Positions 1-10,835 of a stretch of 64,000 bases of DNA are shown here, piece by piece. The position numbers were made by a program, and so were the translations under genes. The stretch's first letter is position 1, and each line of letters opens with the position of its first letter. The notes under the pieces are model-generated. The model was not told where the DNA came from. It was given only the letters and a program-made list of their open reading frames with translations, and did no database searches. The stretch covers positions 1-64,000 of the forward strand of contig NZ_FOGU01000005.1 of the NCBI RefSeq assembly GCF_900111315.1, written 5' to 3'. The stretch is from Tranquillimonas rosea. Its GTDB lineage: Bacteria; Pseudomonadota; Alphaproteobacteria; Rhodobacterales; Rhodobacteraceae.

Positions 1-1172
<1,172 letters not shown>

Positions 1173-1267
1173 CGCCCTGGTAGCCTTTGTTCTCGTCAGG
1201 GGGCCACCGGCGGCCCCGTTTGCACTATCGGGCGCTCTTTATCGGCCGCCCCGGCCGAGATCAAGCG

Positions 1268-1924
1268 TCAGTTCTCGGCCGTTCCGGCAGCCCCATCCGG
1301 GCCCGGAGCATTGCCCGCCGCGTCGGTCGTCTCGCGCAGCTTGGCCTCCTGCTCCTCCCGGTCGAAGGGCACCCGCGCCTGGTCGGTATCGGGCTCGAAC
1401 CACTCCTCGTTCTCCTCGAGCCATTCCTCGAGCATCCGCGCCCCCTCGGTCGTCAGGTTCTCGAGCTGCTCTTCCTTTGTCCGGGTGATGCCCGAGCCCA
1501 GCAACGGCACCGTGTTCTGCAGCCCCTCGAAGGCGGTGACGCGGAACGGCTCGTCGTTCAGCTTCTCGCCCGTGTCGTTGTCGTAGAGCGTCACGTCGAA
1601 GATCATCACGGATTTAGGCGTGTAGACGACGGGTACGCCCGGCTGAGCCAGCACGTAACCGCCGATCGAGATGCCCAGGTGATACAGCCCGTCGCCGTCA
1701 TAAGGCAGCAGACGCTCCTCGATCGCGTCGGCAAGCGCCGTGGTCAGCTCTTCACGGGTGGCCTCGCGAGAGAACGGGCCCTTCGTCGGTTCCTGCGCCA
1801 GGACCACGTTGTGCCCGAGACGGAAGTCGCCCAGTTCGGGTGTCTCGCCGTTCTGGCCCGGCCCGGCACAGGCAGAAATCGCGGCAACGGCCCCGATGGC
1901 GACAAGGCGACGGATGGGCGTCAT
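1268..1924 (-). CDS. Conserved lipoprotein of unknown function
   Basis: A 218-residue predicted lipoprotein. The N-terminus has Arg residues, a hydrophobic stretch and a lipobox ending at Cys19 (AISAC), so export and lipidation at the outer or inner membrane are expected. The mature part is acidic, with a mixed alpha/beta central region and a Glu-rich tail. I do not recognise a named domain. A strong ribosome binding site (GGGGAGG) sits 5 bases before the ATG. It lies between parC and tuf on the same strand, 99 bp after the parC stop, and probably has its own promoter. The function is unknown; the coding call is secure from the signal sequence, the ribosome binding site and continuous codon usage. 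Confidence 0.85.
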   Translation of the reverse strand: MTPIRRLVAIGAVAAISACAGPGQNGETPELGDFRLGHNVVLAQEPTKGPFSREATREELTTALADAIEERLLPYDGDGLYHLGISIGGYVLAQPGVPVVYTPKSVMIFDVTLYDNDTGEKLNDEPFRVTAFEGLQNTVPLLGSGITRTKEEQLENLTTEGARMLEEWLEENEEWFEPDTDQARVPFDREEQEAKLRETTDAAGNAPGPDGAAGTAEN

Positions 1925-2023
1925 GAAACCTCCCCTGAAGAACGGTTCGTCGTCGCCTAGCCGAAGCGCCCTGCCCGTTCAACGGCCGGGCCGGAGAACA
2001 TCGGCACCCGTGCCCCCGACGCC

Positions 2024-4411
2024 TCAGGTAAATGTGTTGTCCCGCGGGAAACCGCGCGGCGCCATCCGGCCCGCGCTGGCACGCTTGCCGATCCAGTCCG
2101 TCAGGTCGCTTTCGGTCCTGGTCCGGCCCGCCGGATCCTTCCACGACAGCCCGTCGGCGAGGTTGAAGGTCGTGACGTCGGACATCCCGCCGTCCTTGTA
2201 CTTCTGCAGCCGCACGCCCTTGCCGCGCGTCATCTCGGGCAGCTCCTCGATGGGGAACACCAGCACCTTGCGGTTTTCGCCCACCACCGCGACGTGATCG
2301 CCGGTCACCGTCCGGCAGACCAGCGCCTTCGACGGGGTGCGGACGTTCAGCACCTGTTTGCCGGCCCGGGTCTGGGCCGCCACCTCGGATTCCTGCACGA
2401 GGAAACCGTTGCCGGCGTCGGAGGCCACGAGAAGCTTGCGCGACGGATCGTGGATCGACAGCGCGACGATGTCGGCCTCGTTCGGCAGGTCGACCATCAG
2501 GCGCAACGGTTCGCCCATGCCGCGACCGCCGGGCAGGTTGGCGGCGCTGAGCGTGTAGAACCGGCCGTTGCTGCCGAACAGAAGCAGGCGGTCCGTCGTC
2601 TCGGCATGGAAGATGAAGCGCGGGCCGTCACCGTCCTTGAACTTCAGCTCGCTGTTCAGCGGCTGGTGCCCCTTCAGTGCCCGAATCCAGCCCATCTGCG
2701 AACAGACGACCGTGATCGGCTCGCGGTCGATCATCGCCTCCAGCGGCACCTCCGCGACCTCGCCCGCCTCGGCAAAGCGGGTCAGGCGCGCGCCGCGGGC
2801 ATAGTCGGCGCCGAACTGCTTTCTGGTGGCCTTCAGCTCTTCCGCGATGCGGTTCCATTGCAGGGACTCGTCCTCCATCAGGTCGACGAGTTCGACACGC
2901 TCTTTCAGCAGCTTGTCGCGTTCGTTGATCAGCTCGATCTCTTCGAGCCGCCGCAACGAGCGCAGGCGCATGTTGAGAATCGCCTCGACCTGGACGTCGC
3001 TCAGCGAGTCCTCGCGGTAGCGCTTGGGGGCGTCCTCGCCCATCCCCTCTTCGGGGGTGGCGGTGAGCGTGTCGGTGTCGACGCCCGCCAGCGGCGAGCG
3101 GTAGTCGGACTCGGAGGTCGCCCGAGTGATGCCGGACTGGTGCGCCTCGGACCAGTCCTCGACCATCAGCGCCATCTTGGGTGCGTCGTCGTAACGGATG
3201 ATGTCGATCACCCGGTCGAGGTTCAGGAACGCGAGGATGAAGCCTTCCAGCACCTCGAGCCGGTGGTCGATCTTGCCCAGCCGGTGCGCCGAGCGCCGCA
3301 GCAGCACGTTGCGCCGGTGATCGAGGAAGGCGCGCAGCACCTCTTTGAGCGAACAGACCTTCGGCGTCCGCCCGTCGATCAGCACGTTCATGTTCATCGA
3401 GAACCGGACCTCGAGGTCCGACTGCTTGAACAGCGTCCCCATCAGCACCTCGGGGTCGACGTTGCGCGAGCGCGGCTCGAGGATCAGGCGGATGTCGTCG
3501 GTGCTTTCGTCGCGGATGTCGGCGAGGATCGGCACCTTCTTGCTCTGGATCAGCTCGGCCAGCTTCTCGATCAGGCGCGACTTCTGCACCTGATAGGGAA
3601 TCTCGGTGACGACGACCTGCCACTGGCCGCGGTTCAGCTCTTCCTTTTCCCACTTCGCACGCACGCGGAAGGCGCCACGCCCGGTGCGATAGGCCTCGGC
3701 CATGCTCTCCTTCGGCTCGACGATGATGCCGCCGGTGGGGAAGTCCGGCCCCTGCACGTAGTTCAGCAGCGTGTCGTCGCGGGCCTCGGGCGTCTTGATC
3801 AGGTGCAGGCAGGCATCCACGACCTCGACCAGGTTGTGCGGCGGGATGTTCGTCGCCATCCCGACGGCAATCCCGCTGGCGCCGTTCGCCAGCAGGTTTG
3901 GGAAGGACGCCGGCAGGACCTCGGGCTCGGTCAGGGTCCCGTCGTAGTTCGGGCGGAAATCCACCGCGTCCTCGTCCAGACCGGCCAGCAGCGCCTCGGC
4001 CGCCGCGGTCATCCGCGCTTCGGTATAGCGTGAGGCGGCGGGGTTATCACCGTCGATGTTGCCGAAGTTGCCCTGCCCGTCGACGAGTGGATAGCGGACG
4101 TTGAAATCCTGCGCGAGCCGCGCCATCGCGTCGTAGATCGCAGAATCCCCGTGCGGGTGATAGTTGCCCATCACGTCGCCCGAAATCTTCGCCGACTTCC
4201 GGAAGCCGCCCGTCGAACTCAGGCGCAGCTCGCGCATGGCGAACAGGATGCGCCGGTGCACCGGCTTGAGACCGTCCCGCGCATCGGGCAGCGCGCGGTC
4301 CATGATCGTCGACAGCGCATACTGGAGATACCGCGCGCCGATTGCACGGCGCAGCGGCTCGCTGAAGTCGGTAACGGGCGGGGTCTGGTCGTCGTCTGTC
4401 GGATCGCTCAT
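2024..4411 (-). CDS. parC: DNA topoisomerase IV subunit A
   Basis: Breakage-reunion subunit of the type IIA topoisomerase that decatenates daughter chromosomes; it works with ParE. The 795-residue protein has the GyrA/ParC N-terminal domain with [10 protein letters not shown] (quinolone-pocket Ser90) and the catalytic Tyr129 in [10 protein letters not shown] long coiled region follows, then a C-terminal beta-propeller. Length and spacing fit ParC better than GyrA: the GyrA box is absent and the C-terminal domain is short. The frame is open a further 43 codons upstream, but that extension is Arg-rich with no ribosome binding site; MSDPTDDDQ at 4411 matches the usual alphaproteobacterial start. 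It is divergent from the SH3-domain gene at 4543. Confidence 0.95.
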   Translation of the reverse strand: MSDPTDDDQTPPVTDFSEPLRRAIGARYLQYALSTIMDRALPDARDGLKPVHRRILFAMRELRLSSTGGFRKSAKISGDVMGNYHPHGDSAIYDAMARLAQDFNVRYPLVDGQGNFGNIDGDNPAASRYTEARMTAAAEALLAGLDEDAVDFRPNYDGTLTEPEVLPASFPNLLANGASGIAVGMATNIPPHNLVEVVDACLHLIKTPEARDDTLLNYVQGPDFPTGGIIVEPKESMAEAYRTGRGAFRVRAKWEKEELNRGQWQVVVTEIPYQVQKSRLIEKLAELIQSKKVPILADIRDESTDDIRLILEPRSRNVDPEVLMGTLFKQSDLEVRFSMNMNVLIDGRTPKVCSLKEVLRAFLDHRRNVLLRRSAHRLGKIDHRLEVLEGFILAFLNLDRVIDIIRYDDAPKMALMVEDWSEAHQSGITRATSESDYRSPLAGVDTDTLTATPEEGMGEDAPKRYREDSLSDVQVEAILNMRLRSLRRLEEIELINERDKLLKERVELVDLMEDESLQWNRIAEELKATRKQFGADYARGARLTRFAEAGEVAEVPLEAMIDREPITVVCSQMGWIRALKGHQPLNSELKFKDGDGPRFIFHAETTDRLLLFGSNGRFYTLSAANLPGGRGMGEPLRLMVDLPNEADIVALSIHDPSRKLLVASDAGNGFLVQESEVAAQTRAGKQVLNVRTPSKALVCRTVTGDHVAVVGENRKVLVFPIEELPEMTRGKGVRLQKYKDGGMSDVTTFNLADGLSWKDPAGRTRTESDLTDWIGKRASAGRMAPRGFPRDNTFT

Positions 4412-4542
4412 CCGTCCCGAATAGACGCGCCGCGCGATCCGGTAAAGCGACAAGCTACGGGGGAAATGTCGGAACTTTTCCGCCGAGAACCGCGTCAAGG
4501 TGGTAACATTGTCACGACAGCGCGATGAGCGGAGAGCCACCT

Positions 4543-5055
4543 ATGATCCGACTGACGACCCTTCTGGTCACGGCCATTGGCCTGACGATGGTGATCGCCG
4601 GACGCGAGCCGGAAGGCCCGCAAGGCAGCGACCAGCCCGCGGGCGAAGTGGCCCGCATTCAAAGCGACATGAACAGCGGCGGCCTGATGGCCGCGCAGGC
4701 GGCCGAACCGAAGCGACTGCCGCTCGACGCCGAGGCCAAGGCGATCGAAGCCGCCATCAAGGCCACCCAGGCCGACCCCGAACCCAACGCCGAGCCCAAG
4801 CTCATCAAGGCGTCGGCCCCGGCCACCGAGGCCGCGGTCGCCTCGGACCGCCAGGCACGCGAGATGTGGGTCGTTACCGGCTCTGTCGTGAACCTGCGTT
4901 CGGGCCCGTCCACCGCGAACGAGGTGGTCGGCCAGGTGAGCCGCGGCGAGAAGGCCGAAGTGCTGGAAGAGACGACGGACGGCTGGTTCCGGATCCGCAC
5001 CGAAAGCACCACCGCCTACATCTACGGCCAGTTCCTCGAGCCGCAGCGCGGCTGA
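4543..5055 (+). CDS. Exported SH3-domain protein
   Basis: A 170-residue protein with an N-terminal hydrophobic segment (MIRLTTLLVTAIGLTMVIAG), a low-complexity Ala/Glu/Pro/Lys-rich linker (about 30-105) and a C-terminal bacterial SH3 (SH3_3/YgiM-like) domain at about 108-167, including VNLRSGPSTANEVVG and DGWFRIRTE. Such domains usually bind peptidoglycan or proteins in the periplasm. An in-frame ATG lies 18 bases upstream (4525), but GGAGA at 4531-4535 is placed properly only for 4543, which also gives a better signal sequence. It is divergent from parC and followed by a hairpin at 5089-5116. The specific role is unknown. Confidence 0.85.
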   Translation: MIRLTTLLVTAIGLTMVIAGREPEGPQGSDQPAGEVARIQSDMNSGGLMAAQAAEPKRLPLDAEAKAIEAAIKATQADPEPNAEPKLIKASAPATEAAVASDRQAREMWVVTGSVVNLRSGPSTANEVVGQVSRGEKAEVLEETTDGWFRIRTESTTAYIYGQFLEPQRG

Positions 5056-5088
5056 CATCCCTCGCCTTTTCGGCCCGCAGGCTTTATT

Positions 5089-5116
5089 GCCCCGCCCGGA
5101 CACCAACTGGCGGGGC
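5089..5116 (+). terminator. GC-rich stem-loop between the SH3 and SDR genes
   Basis: GCCCCGCC (5089-5096) pairs with GGCGGGGC (5109-5116) around a 12-base loop. It could terminate the upstream transcript, but the T-rich tail is poor (gatttcgt). Its 3' arm also supplies the only purine-rich sequence near the SDR start at 5125, so it may instead occlude that ribosome binding site. Confidence 0.4.
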
Positions 5117-5124
5117 GATTTCGT

Positions 5125-5955
5125 ATGAGCGCACGCAGCATCCTCATCACCGGCTGCTCCAGCGGCATCGGGCGCGACGCGGCCCACTCCCTGCGCGCGC
5201 AGGGCTGGCGCGTCTTTGCAGCCTGCCGGGCCGAGGCGGATTGCGCCGCCCTTCGTGCCGATGGCTTCGACAGCCTCCGGCTCGACTACGAGGATCCCGC
5301 CAGCATCGCCGCCGCCCTCGACGAGGTGCTCGCCGCGACCGGCGGCACGCTGGACGCCCTGTTCAACAACGGCGCCTACGCCGTGCCCGGCGCGGTCGAG
5401 GATCTGCCCACCGACGCGCTTCGCGCGATCTTCGAGGCCAACCTGTTCGGCTGGCACGACCTGACGAACCGCGTGATCCCGGTGATGCGGCGCCAGGGAC
5501 ACGGGCGCATCGTCAACTGCTCGTCCGTGCTGGGGCTGATGTCCGCGCCGTGGCGCGGGGCCTACAACGCCACCAAGTTCGCACTCGAGGGGCTGACCGA
5601 CACGCTTCGGCTGGAAATGGCCGACACGCCCATCCGGGTCGTCCTGATCGAGCCCGGCCCCATCGACACCGCGTTCCGCCGCAACGCGCGGAGCCAGTTC
5701 GAGCGCTGGATCGACTGGCAAGGATCCGCCCGCCGCGCGCAGTACGAATCGCAATTGCTGAAACGACTCTACGACGAGGGCGGCGCTGACCGGTTCCAGT
5801 TGCCGCCCTCGGCGGTGACCCGTCAGTTGACCCGCGCCCTCGACAGCCCCAGCCCCCGCGCGCGATACTTCGTCACCGTCCCCACCTGGGGCGCGGAGAT
5901 CGCCCGGCGCCTGCTGCCCACCGCGCTGCGCGACCGGATCGCCGGCGGCGCCTGA
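5125..5955 (+). CDS. Short-chain dehydrogenase/reductase (SDR)
   Basis: A 276-residue classical SDR, an NAD(P)-dependent oxidoreductase of the Rossmann fold acting in the cytosol. The cofactor motif TGCSSGIG is at residues 10-17, the NNG motif near 81-83, a Ser in the NCSS segment near 133, and the catalytic Tyr147/Lys151 in YNATK. The 'VVLIEPGPIDTAF' segment after the active site is typical of retinol/steroid-type classical SDRs. The substrate cannot be predicted. It starts 69 bp after the SH3 gene stop; the start codon immediately follows the 5089-5116 stem-loop. The gene downstream is 86 bp away. Confidence 0.9.
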   Translation: MSARSILITGCSSGIGRDAAHSLRAQGWRVFAACRAEADCAALRADGFDSLRLDYEDPASIAAALDEVLAATGGTLDALFNNGAYAVPGAVEDLPTDALRAIFEANLFGWHDLTNRVIPVMRRQGHGRIVNCSSVLGLMSAPWRGAYNATKFALEGLTDTLRLEMADTPIRVVLIEPGPIDTAFRRNARSQFERWIDWQGSARRAQYESQLLKRLYDEGGADRFQLPPSAVTRQLTRALDSPSPRARYFVTVPTWGAEIARRLLPTALRDRIAGGA

Positions 5956-6041
5956 TCGCCGCAGGCCGGGCGGCGGAAATCCATCGCCTTCGCGCGGTGC
6001 CCGCGCTATGTGGCGACGGCGTCTGACGTATCGGAGGTGCC

Positions 6042-6248
6042 ATGTTCAGCGATCCGCTCTTCATTCTCGTCGTAATCGCGGCCCTACTGGTGCTGGGCAT
6101 CCTCCTGTTCGGCATCGGCGGGTTCGCCAAGGGCGGCGATTTCAACAAGAAGCACGCCAACAAGGTCATGCGCTATCGAATCTACGCGCAGGCGGTGGCA
6201 ATCGTGCTGGTTCTCGTGTTCGTTTTCTTCCGCAGGATGGGGGGCTGA
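6042..6248 (+). CDS. Twin-transmembrane protein with HIG1 domain
   Basis: A 68-residue inner-membrane protein with two hydrophobic helices (about 6-27 and 47-64) joined by a basic loop, FNKKHANKVMRYRIYAQ, the HIG_1_N (hypoxia-induced gene 1) signature. Bacterial members are small relatives of mitochondrial HIGD/Rcf1 respiratory assembly factors; a role in respiratory complexes is inference. GGAGG lies at 6033-6037 before the ATG. It is followed after one base by the adenosyltransferase gene, so the two are probably co-transcribed. Confidence 0.9.
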   Translation: MFSDPLFILVVIAALLVLGILLFGIGGFAKGGDFNKKHANKVMRYRIYAQAVAIVLVLVFVFFRRMGG

Positions 6249-6249
6249 A

Positions 6250-6819
6250 ATGGTCGTACTGAACAAGATCTACACCAAGACCGGCGACGACGGCGAAACC
6301 GCGCTCGGCAACGGGGCGCGGGTGGCCAAGCACGGCCACCGCGTCACCGCCTACGGCACCGTGGACGAGGCTAACGCGACCGTCGGCCTGGCCCGACTGT
6401 ATTCCGAGGGCGAGATGGACGAGCGGCTGGCCGCCATCCAGAATGACCTCTTCGACCTGGGCGCCGATCTCTGCCGCCCCGACATGGCCCGCGACGCCGA
6501 GGCCGAGTACACGCCGCTGCGCATCGTCGACAGCCAGGTCGACCGCCTGGAGGGCGAGATCGACGCGATGAACAAGGGGCTCGAGCCGCTGCGCTCGTTC
6601 ATCCTGCCGGGCGGCACGCCGCTGGCCGCGAACCTGCACATGTGTCGCACCGTCGCCCGCCGGGCCGAGCGCCTGACGGTCGAGTTGGCCACCATGGAAG
6701 AGGTGAACCCGCTGGCGGTGAAATACCTCAACCGCCTGAGCGACTGGTTCTTCGTCGCCTCCCGGCTGGCCAATGCCGATGCCGGCGACGTCCTCTGGGT
6801 GCCCGGAAAGACCCGCTGA
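6250..6819 (+). CDS. Corrinoid adenosyltransferase (PduO type)
   Basis: Transfers the 5'-deoxyadenosyl group of ATP to Co(I) corrinoids, giving adenosylcobalamin, the cofactor of methylmalonyl-CoA and ethylmalonyl-CoA mutases. The 189 residues start with the family signature YTKTGDDGETALGNG (8-22). Later the protein has the R-x-F-I-L-P-G-G segment and CRTVARRAER helix that form the ATP/cobalamin site. Length fits the PduO/MMAB family, not CobA/BtuR. It sits one base after the HIG1 gene and 19 bp before a small membrane protein. Linkage to adenosylcobalamin-dependent metabolism is consistent with the mcd gene at 19.3 kb. Confidence 0.92.
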   Translation: MVVLNKIYTKTGDDGETALGNGARVAKHGHRVTAYGTVDEANATVGLARLYSEGEMDERLAAIQNDLFDLGADLCRPDMARDAEAEYTPLRIVDSQVDRLEGEIDAMNKGLEPLRSFILPGGTPLAANLHMCRTVARRAERLTVELATMEEVNPLAVKYLNRLSDWFFVASRLANADAGDVLWVPGKTR

Positions 6820-6838
6820 GCCGCCCGACGGAGACCCC

Positions 6839-7177
6839 ATGCATCTGCGTTCCCGGCTCTTGCGGCGAACCTGGCACATCGCGGGACCGGACGAGGCCGG
6901 CTTCGTCCGAGCCCGCTGGATCGCGGCCCTCGTGACGGCCGTGGGGGCGTTTGCCTCCTTCGCGGTCCGCGGCGTGCCTTCGATCGCGCTGCTCGGGGTC
7001 ACCACGCTCGTCGCGATGGGGCTGCTCCGGCGGCTCGACCGGTCCGGCGCCCGGCTCGTGGCCGGAGACGAGGACGTCTCGACCGCGCGGCAGGCGCCGG
7101 CGATCGACGCGCTGCTCCTCGCGCAGTTACTTCTGCTGGTGGCCATGGCGATGCGGATCCTCTCGCATTACGGCTGA
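6839..7177 (+). CDS. Small membrane protein of unknown function
   Basis: A 112-residue protein with about three hydrophobic segments (roughly 29-42, 47-62 and 89-108) separated by Arg-rich loops. I do not recognise a domain. The frame is open further upstream (6773), but the ATG at 6839 has GGAGA just before it and avoids overlapping the adenosyltransferase gene by 47 bases. It lies 19 bp after that gene and so is probably the last gene of the operon. The function is unknown. Confidence 0.7.
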   Translation: MHLRSRLLRRTWHIAGPDEAGFVRARWIAALVTAVGAFASFAVRGVPSIALLGVTTLVAMGLLRRLDRSGARLVAGDEDVSTARQAPAIDALLLAQLLLLVAMAMRILSHYG

Positions 7178-7291
7178 CGCGCCCGTCAAGAACGCGGCGT
7201 CCCCGGGCCACGGCGTGTCGATTTTGCCCTGTTTCCCCGCCGTCGAGCGGTCTACACCTGCCGCAACTGCATTTCGAGGAGGTACGACGCG

Positions 7292-8050
7292 ATGAAGATA
7301 CTCGTCCCCGTGAAGCGGGTGATCGACTACAACGTGAAGGTGCGTGTGAAGGCGGACGGGTCGGGCGTGGACCTGGCCAACGTCAAGATGTCGATGAACC
7401 CCTTCGACGAGATCGCGATGGAAGAGGCGATCCGCCTGAAGGAGAAGGGCGCCGCGGACGAGGTCGTCGCGGTTTCGATCGGCGTGAAGCAGTCGCAGGA
7501 GACGCTGCGCACGGCGCTGGCGATGGGCGCGGACCGCGCGATCCTGATCACCGCCGCCGACGACGTGCACCAGGACATCGAGCCGCTGGCCGTCGCCAAG
7601 CTCCTGAAGGCGGTGATCGACGACGAGCAGCCGGGGCTCGTGCTCTGCGGCAAGCAGGCGATCGACAACGACATGAACGCCACCGGCCAGATGCTCTCGG
7701 CGCTGCTGGGCTGGAGCCAGGCGATGTACGCCAACAAGATCGACATCGAGGGCGATCACGCCGTGGTCAGCCGCGAGGTCGACGGCGGCCTGCAGACGAT
7801 TAAGGTCAAGATGCCGGCCATCGTCTCGGCCGACCTGCGCCTGAACGAGCCGCGCTATGCCTCGCTGCCGAACATCATGAAGGCGAAGAAGAAGCCGCTC
7901 GACGAGAAGACGCCCGCCGATTACGGCGTCGACGTCGCGCCGCGCCTCGATATCGTCAAGACGACCGAGCCGCCCGAGCGGGCCGCCGGCGAGATGGTCG
8001 GTTCGGTCGACGAGCTGGTGTCGAAACTCAAGGAAAAGGGGGTCGTCTGA
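7292..8050 (+). CDS. etfB: Electron transfer flavoprotein beta subunit
   Basis: AMP-binding subunit of the soluble ETF heterodimer, which carries electrons from acyl-CoA and other dehydrogenases to ETF-ubiquinone oxidoreductase. The 252-residue protein opens with [19 protein letters not shown] and has the family segments [16 protein letters not shown] and [21 protein letters not shown] strong ribosome binding site (GAGGAGG) precedes the ATG. It overlaps etfA by one base (TGATG), indicating translational coupling. The 114-bp region upstream must hold the promoter; I see no convincing hexamers there. Confidence 0.97.
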   Translation: MKILVPVKRVIDYNVKVRVKADGSGVDLANVKMSMNPFDEIAMEEAIRLKEKGAADEVVAVSIGVKQSQETLRTALAMGADRAILITAADDVHQDIEPLAVAKLLKAVIDDEQPGLVLCGKQAIDNDMNATGQMLSALLGWSQAMYANKIDIEGDHAVVSREVDGGLQTIKVKMPAIVSADLRLNEPRYASLPNIMKAKKKPLDEKTPADYGVDVAPRLDIVKTTEPPERAAGEMVGSVDELVSKLKEKGVV

Positions 8051-8976
8051 TGGCCGTTCTGCTTCTTGCCGAAGTGAATGACGGGGCGCTCTCCGTCGAC
8101 TCGACCGCCAAGGCGGTCAGCGCGGTGAAGGACCTGGGCGAGGTCCACGTGCTGTGCTGCGGCGCCAGTTGCCGGACGGCGGCCGACACGGCCGCCACGA
8201 TCACCGGCGTCGCCAAGGTGCGCTGCGCCGAGGCCGACCTCTACGGGCACCGCCTGGCCGAACCGGTGGCGGCGCTGGTCGTCAGCATCGCCGGCGACTA
8301 TGACCACATCGCGGCCCCGGCCACGACGGACGCCAAGAACATCCTGCCCCGCGTCGCCGCGCTGCTCGACGTGATGATCCTGACGGACGTGTCGGGCATC
8401 GTCGACGCCGACACCTTCGAGCGCCCGGTCTATGCCGGCAACGCCGTGCAGACCGTCAAGTCGAAGGACGCCAAGAAGGTGCTGTCGATCCGCACGGCCA
8501 ATTTCGACGCCGCCGGCCAGGACGGCAGCGCCGAGGTCGAGACCCTGAGCCCCGCCGAGGATCCGGGCCTGTCGGAATGGGTCGAGGACAAGCTGGCCGA
8601 GAGCGACCGCCCCGAGCTGACCTCGGCCGGGATCGTCGTCTCGGGCGGCCGCGGCATCGGCTCGGAAGAGAACTTCGAGCTGATCGAGAAGCTCGCCGAC
8701 AAGCTCGGCGCGGCGGTGGGCGCCTCGCGCGCGGCGGTCGATTCCGGCTACGCCCCGAACGACTGGCAGGTGGGCCAGACCGGCAAGGTCGTGGCACCCG
8801 ACCTGTATATCGCGGTCGGCATCTCGGGCGCGATCCAGCACCTCGCGGGGATGAAGGATTCCAAGATCATCGTCGCGATCAACAAGGACGAGGAAGCCCC
8901 GATCTTCCAGGTCGCCGATTACGGCCTCGTCGGTGACCTCTTCACCGTCGTTCCCGAGCTGACCGAAAAGCTCTGA
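8050..8976 (+). CDS. etfA: Electron transfer flavoprotein alpha subunit
   Basis: FAD-binding subunit of ETF. The 308 residues carry an N-terminal alpha/beta domain and the C-terminal FAD domain with [38 protein letters not shown] and [16 protein letters not shown], all canonical FAD contacts. It overlaps etfB by one base. The last 58 bases are antisense to the end of the convergent DUF6473-like gene. It serves acyl-CoA dehydrogenases such as the methylsuccinyl-CoA dehydrogenase at 19.3 kb. Confidence 0.97.
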   Translation: MAVLLLAEVNDGALSVDSTAKAVSAVKDLGEVHVLCCGASCRTAADTAATITGVAKVRCAEADLYGHRLAEPVAALVVSIAGDYDHIAAPATTDAKNILPRVAALLDVMILTDVSGIVDADTFERPVYAGNAVQTVKSKDAKKVLSIRTANFDAAGQDGSAEVETLSPAEDPGLSEWVEDKLAESDRPELTSAGIVVSGGRGIGSEENFELIEKLADKLGAAVGASRAAVDSGYAPNDWQVGQTGKVVAPDLYIAVGISGAIQHLAGMKDSKIIVAINKDEEAPIFQVADYGLVGDLFTVVPELTEKL

Positions 8977-9803
8977 GTCGCGTCGCGCCGCAGGGTCTCC
9001 AGGACCTGCGGCGCGAGCGCTTCGGCCAGCCGCCGATGCGTGTCCGCGCCGGGCAGCAGCCGCGCCGCGCCCCGCTCCGCTTCGCCATAGACCATGTCCT
9101 CGGACGGTTCGACCGGCCGGAACGGCACCTCGACCATGTCGACGATCCGCCCCCTGAGCCGGTCGATCATCCGGCGGGTCACGAACGCCGGCCCTCCGTC
9201 ATCGAGCGCTTCGGCCGGCTCGTCCGCCCTGCGCGTGCCAATCCAGGCCAGCAGCACCTTCCGGTCGATCGTCGCGCTCAGCAGGTTCATCCGCGCCACC
9301 CAGACCTTTCTCAACTCGTCCCGGATCAGCGCGAACCGCTCCGGCGCCCGCGCGGCGAGCGCGCCCACGAGATGCCGGGTGAAATTGAACTCGGTAAAGT
9401 CGACCTCTGGGAACACCGCCTGCAGCATCGGCGTCGCTCGCAGGAACCGGTCGTTGCGCCGTGCATGCACCGTGTAGAACCGGTTCGACAGGTTCAGCGC
9501 CCCCGGCACCTGCAGGATCACCAGCCGCGCGCCCTTTGCCGCCGCGATCACCGTCTCGTCGCTCAGGAACACGTCGATCCCCGCGTTCGGATAGCCGAGG
9601 TTCACCATCTCGCACCCGGTCGCCTCCTCCAGAAGCTCCGGATACGGGTCCTCGACGAAGCGCCCGTATGTCTCCGTCCCTCCGAGCACGACGACGTAGT
9701 CGCCCTGCAACCTCTTCTGCGGCCCCCGGAAGACGAGCTTCGAGGCCCCGTACCGGCACGGGAAGTATTCCAGCTCGCTGCCCGCTACCGGTCTCATGTC
9801 CAT
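8919..9803 (-). CDS. DUF6473-like family protein
   Basis: A 294-residue protein opening MDMRPVAGSELEYFPCRYG, with an SGNH/flavodoxin-like pattern (YVVVLGGTETYGRFVEDPYP, then MVNLGYPNAGIDVFL) and an Asn/His-rich middle (LNLSNRFYTVHARRNDRFLR). It resembles the DUF6473 family of Rhodobacterales, but this is from memory of the family's appearance. The start at 9803 is preceded by AAGGA; an upstream in-frame codon at 9848 adds a Cys-rich unlikely extension. It runs convergently into etfA, its last 19 codons lying antisense to the etfA end. The function is unknown; secreted or sulfotransferase-like roles cannot be distinguished. Confidence 0.75.
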   Translation of the reverse strand: MDMRPVAGSELEYFPCRYGASKLVFRGPQKRLQGDYVVVLGGTETYGRFVEDPYPELLEEATGCEMVNLGYPNAGIDVFLSDETVIAAAKGARLVILQVPGALNLSNRFYTVHARRNDRFLRATPMLQAVFPEVDFTEFNFTRHLVGALAARAPERFALIRDELRKVWVARMNLLSATIDRKVLLAWIGTRRADEPAEALDDGGPAFVTRRMIDRLRGRIVDMVEVPFRPVEPSEDMVYGEAERGAARLLPGADTHRRLAEALAPQVLETLRRDATQSFSVSSGTTVKRSPTRP

Positions 9804-9952
9804 CGCAAGTCCTTGCCGTGCCGCACACGAAGCGCACGATCGCAGCAACCCGTAATCATTTCCCTAACGGCCCAGCCCGATTTCTCGCCTTGCACGGCTG
9901 CGGCGGCGCCGAATAAGGTCGCGCGGACACTCGGCAAGGAAGGAACAGCGGC

Positions 9953-10828
9953 ATGCAGATCGCAACGGTGGGCGTGATCGGCGCGGGCCAGATGGGGAAC
10001 GGGATCGCCCATGTATTCGCCCTCTCGGGCTACGACGTGCTGCTGACCGACGTGAACACCGACGCACTGCACAAGGCGCGCGACCTGATCGAGAAGAACC
10101 TCGCCCGCCAGGTCACGCGCGAGAAGATCACCGAAAGCGACAAGGACGCCGCCCTCGCGCGGATCTCGACGACGCAGACCCTCGCGGATCTCGGCGGCAC
10201 GGACCTGGTGATCGAGGCCGCGACCGAACGCGAGACGGTCAAGACGGCCATCTTCGAGGACCTCGTGCCCCATCTCAAGCCCGAGACGATCCTGACCTCG
10301 AACACCTCGTCGATCTCGATCACCCGCCTCGCCAGCCGCACCGACCGGCCGGAAAAGTTCATGGGATTCCACTTCATGAATCCCGTCCCGGTCATGCAGC
10401 TGGTCGAGCTGATCCGCGGCATCGCCACCGACAGGGAAACCTACGACGCCCTGCTCGCGGTGGTCGAAAGCCTGGGCAAGACCGCCGCCAGCGCCGAGGA
10501 CTTCCCCGCCTTCATCGTCAACCGCATCCTCATGCCGATGATCAACGAGGCCGTCTACACGCTCTACGAGGGCGTCGGCAGCGTGATCTCGATCGACACG
10601 GCAATGAAGCTCGGCACCAACCATCCCATGGGGCCGCTCGAGCTGGCCGATTTCATCGGCCTCGACACCTGCCTCGCCATCATGAACGTCCTGCATGACG
10701 GCCTGGCCGATACCAAGTATCGCCCCTGCCCGCTCCTGACCAAGTATGTCGAGGCCGGCTGGCTCGGCCGCAAGTCCGGCCGCGGCTTCTACGACTACCG
10801 CGGCGACACGCCCGTCCCGACGCGCTGA
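9953..10828 (+). CDS. hbd: 3-hydroxybutyryl-CoA dehydrogenase
   Basis: NAD(P)-dependent oxidoreductase interconverting 3-hydroxybutyryl-CoA and acetoacetyl-CoA, in fatty acid/butyrate and polyhydroxybutyrate metabolism. The 291-residue protein has the dinucleotide motif GAGQMG at 10-15, the catalytic region MGFHFMNPVPVMQLVELI, the NRILMPMINEAV segment and the C-terminal dimer domain ending in GRKSGRGFYDY. Length is typical for the stand-alone enzyme, not the FadB fusion. GGAAGGA precedes the ATG. It lies downstream of etfBA but with the opposite-strand DUF6473-like gene between, so it has its own promoter in the 149-bp gap. A REP-like element follows the stop. Confidence 0.95.
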   Translation: MQIATVGVIGAGQMGNGIAHVFALSGYDVLLTDVNTDALHKARDLIEKNLARQVTREKITESDKDAALARISTTQTLADLGGTDLVIEAATERETVKTAIFEDLVPHLKPETILTSNTSSISITRLASRTDRPEKFMGFHFMNPVPVMQLVELIRGIATDRETYDALLAVVESLGKTAASAEDFPAFIVNRILMPMINEAVYTLYEGVGSVISIDTAMKLGTNHPMGPLELADFIGLDTCLAIMNVLHDGLADTKYRPCPLLTKYVEAGWLGRKSGRGFYDYRGDTPVPTR

Positions 10829-10835
10829 CCGCGCC

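Noticed and set aside
2294-4033. A 579-codon open frame antisense to parC
   Set aside because: Shadow of the topoisomerase gene with low-complexity Arg/His/Gln/Leu composition.
4470-4482. Short inverted repeat CGGAA-CTT-TTCCG between parC and the SH3 gene
   Set aside because: Only 5-base arms; expected often by chance in GC-rich DNA.
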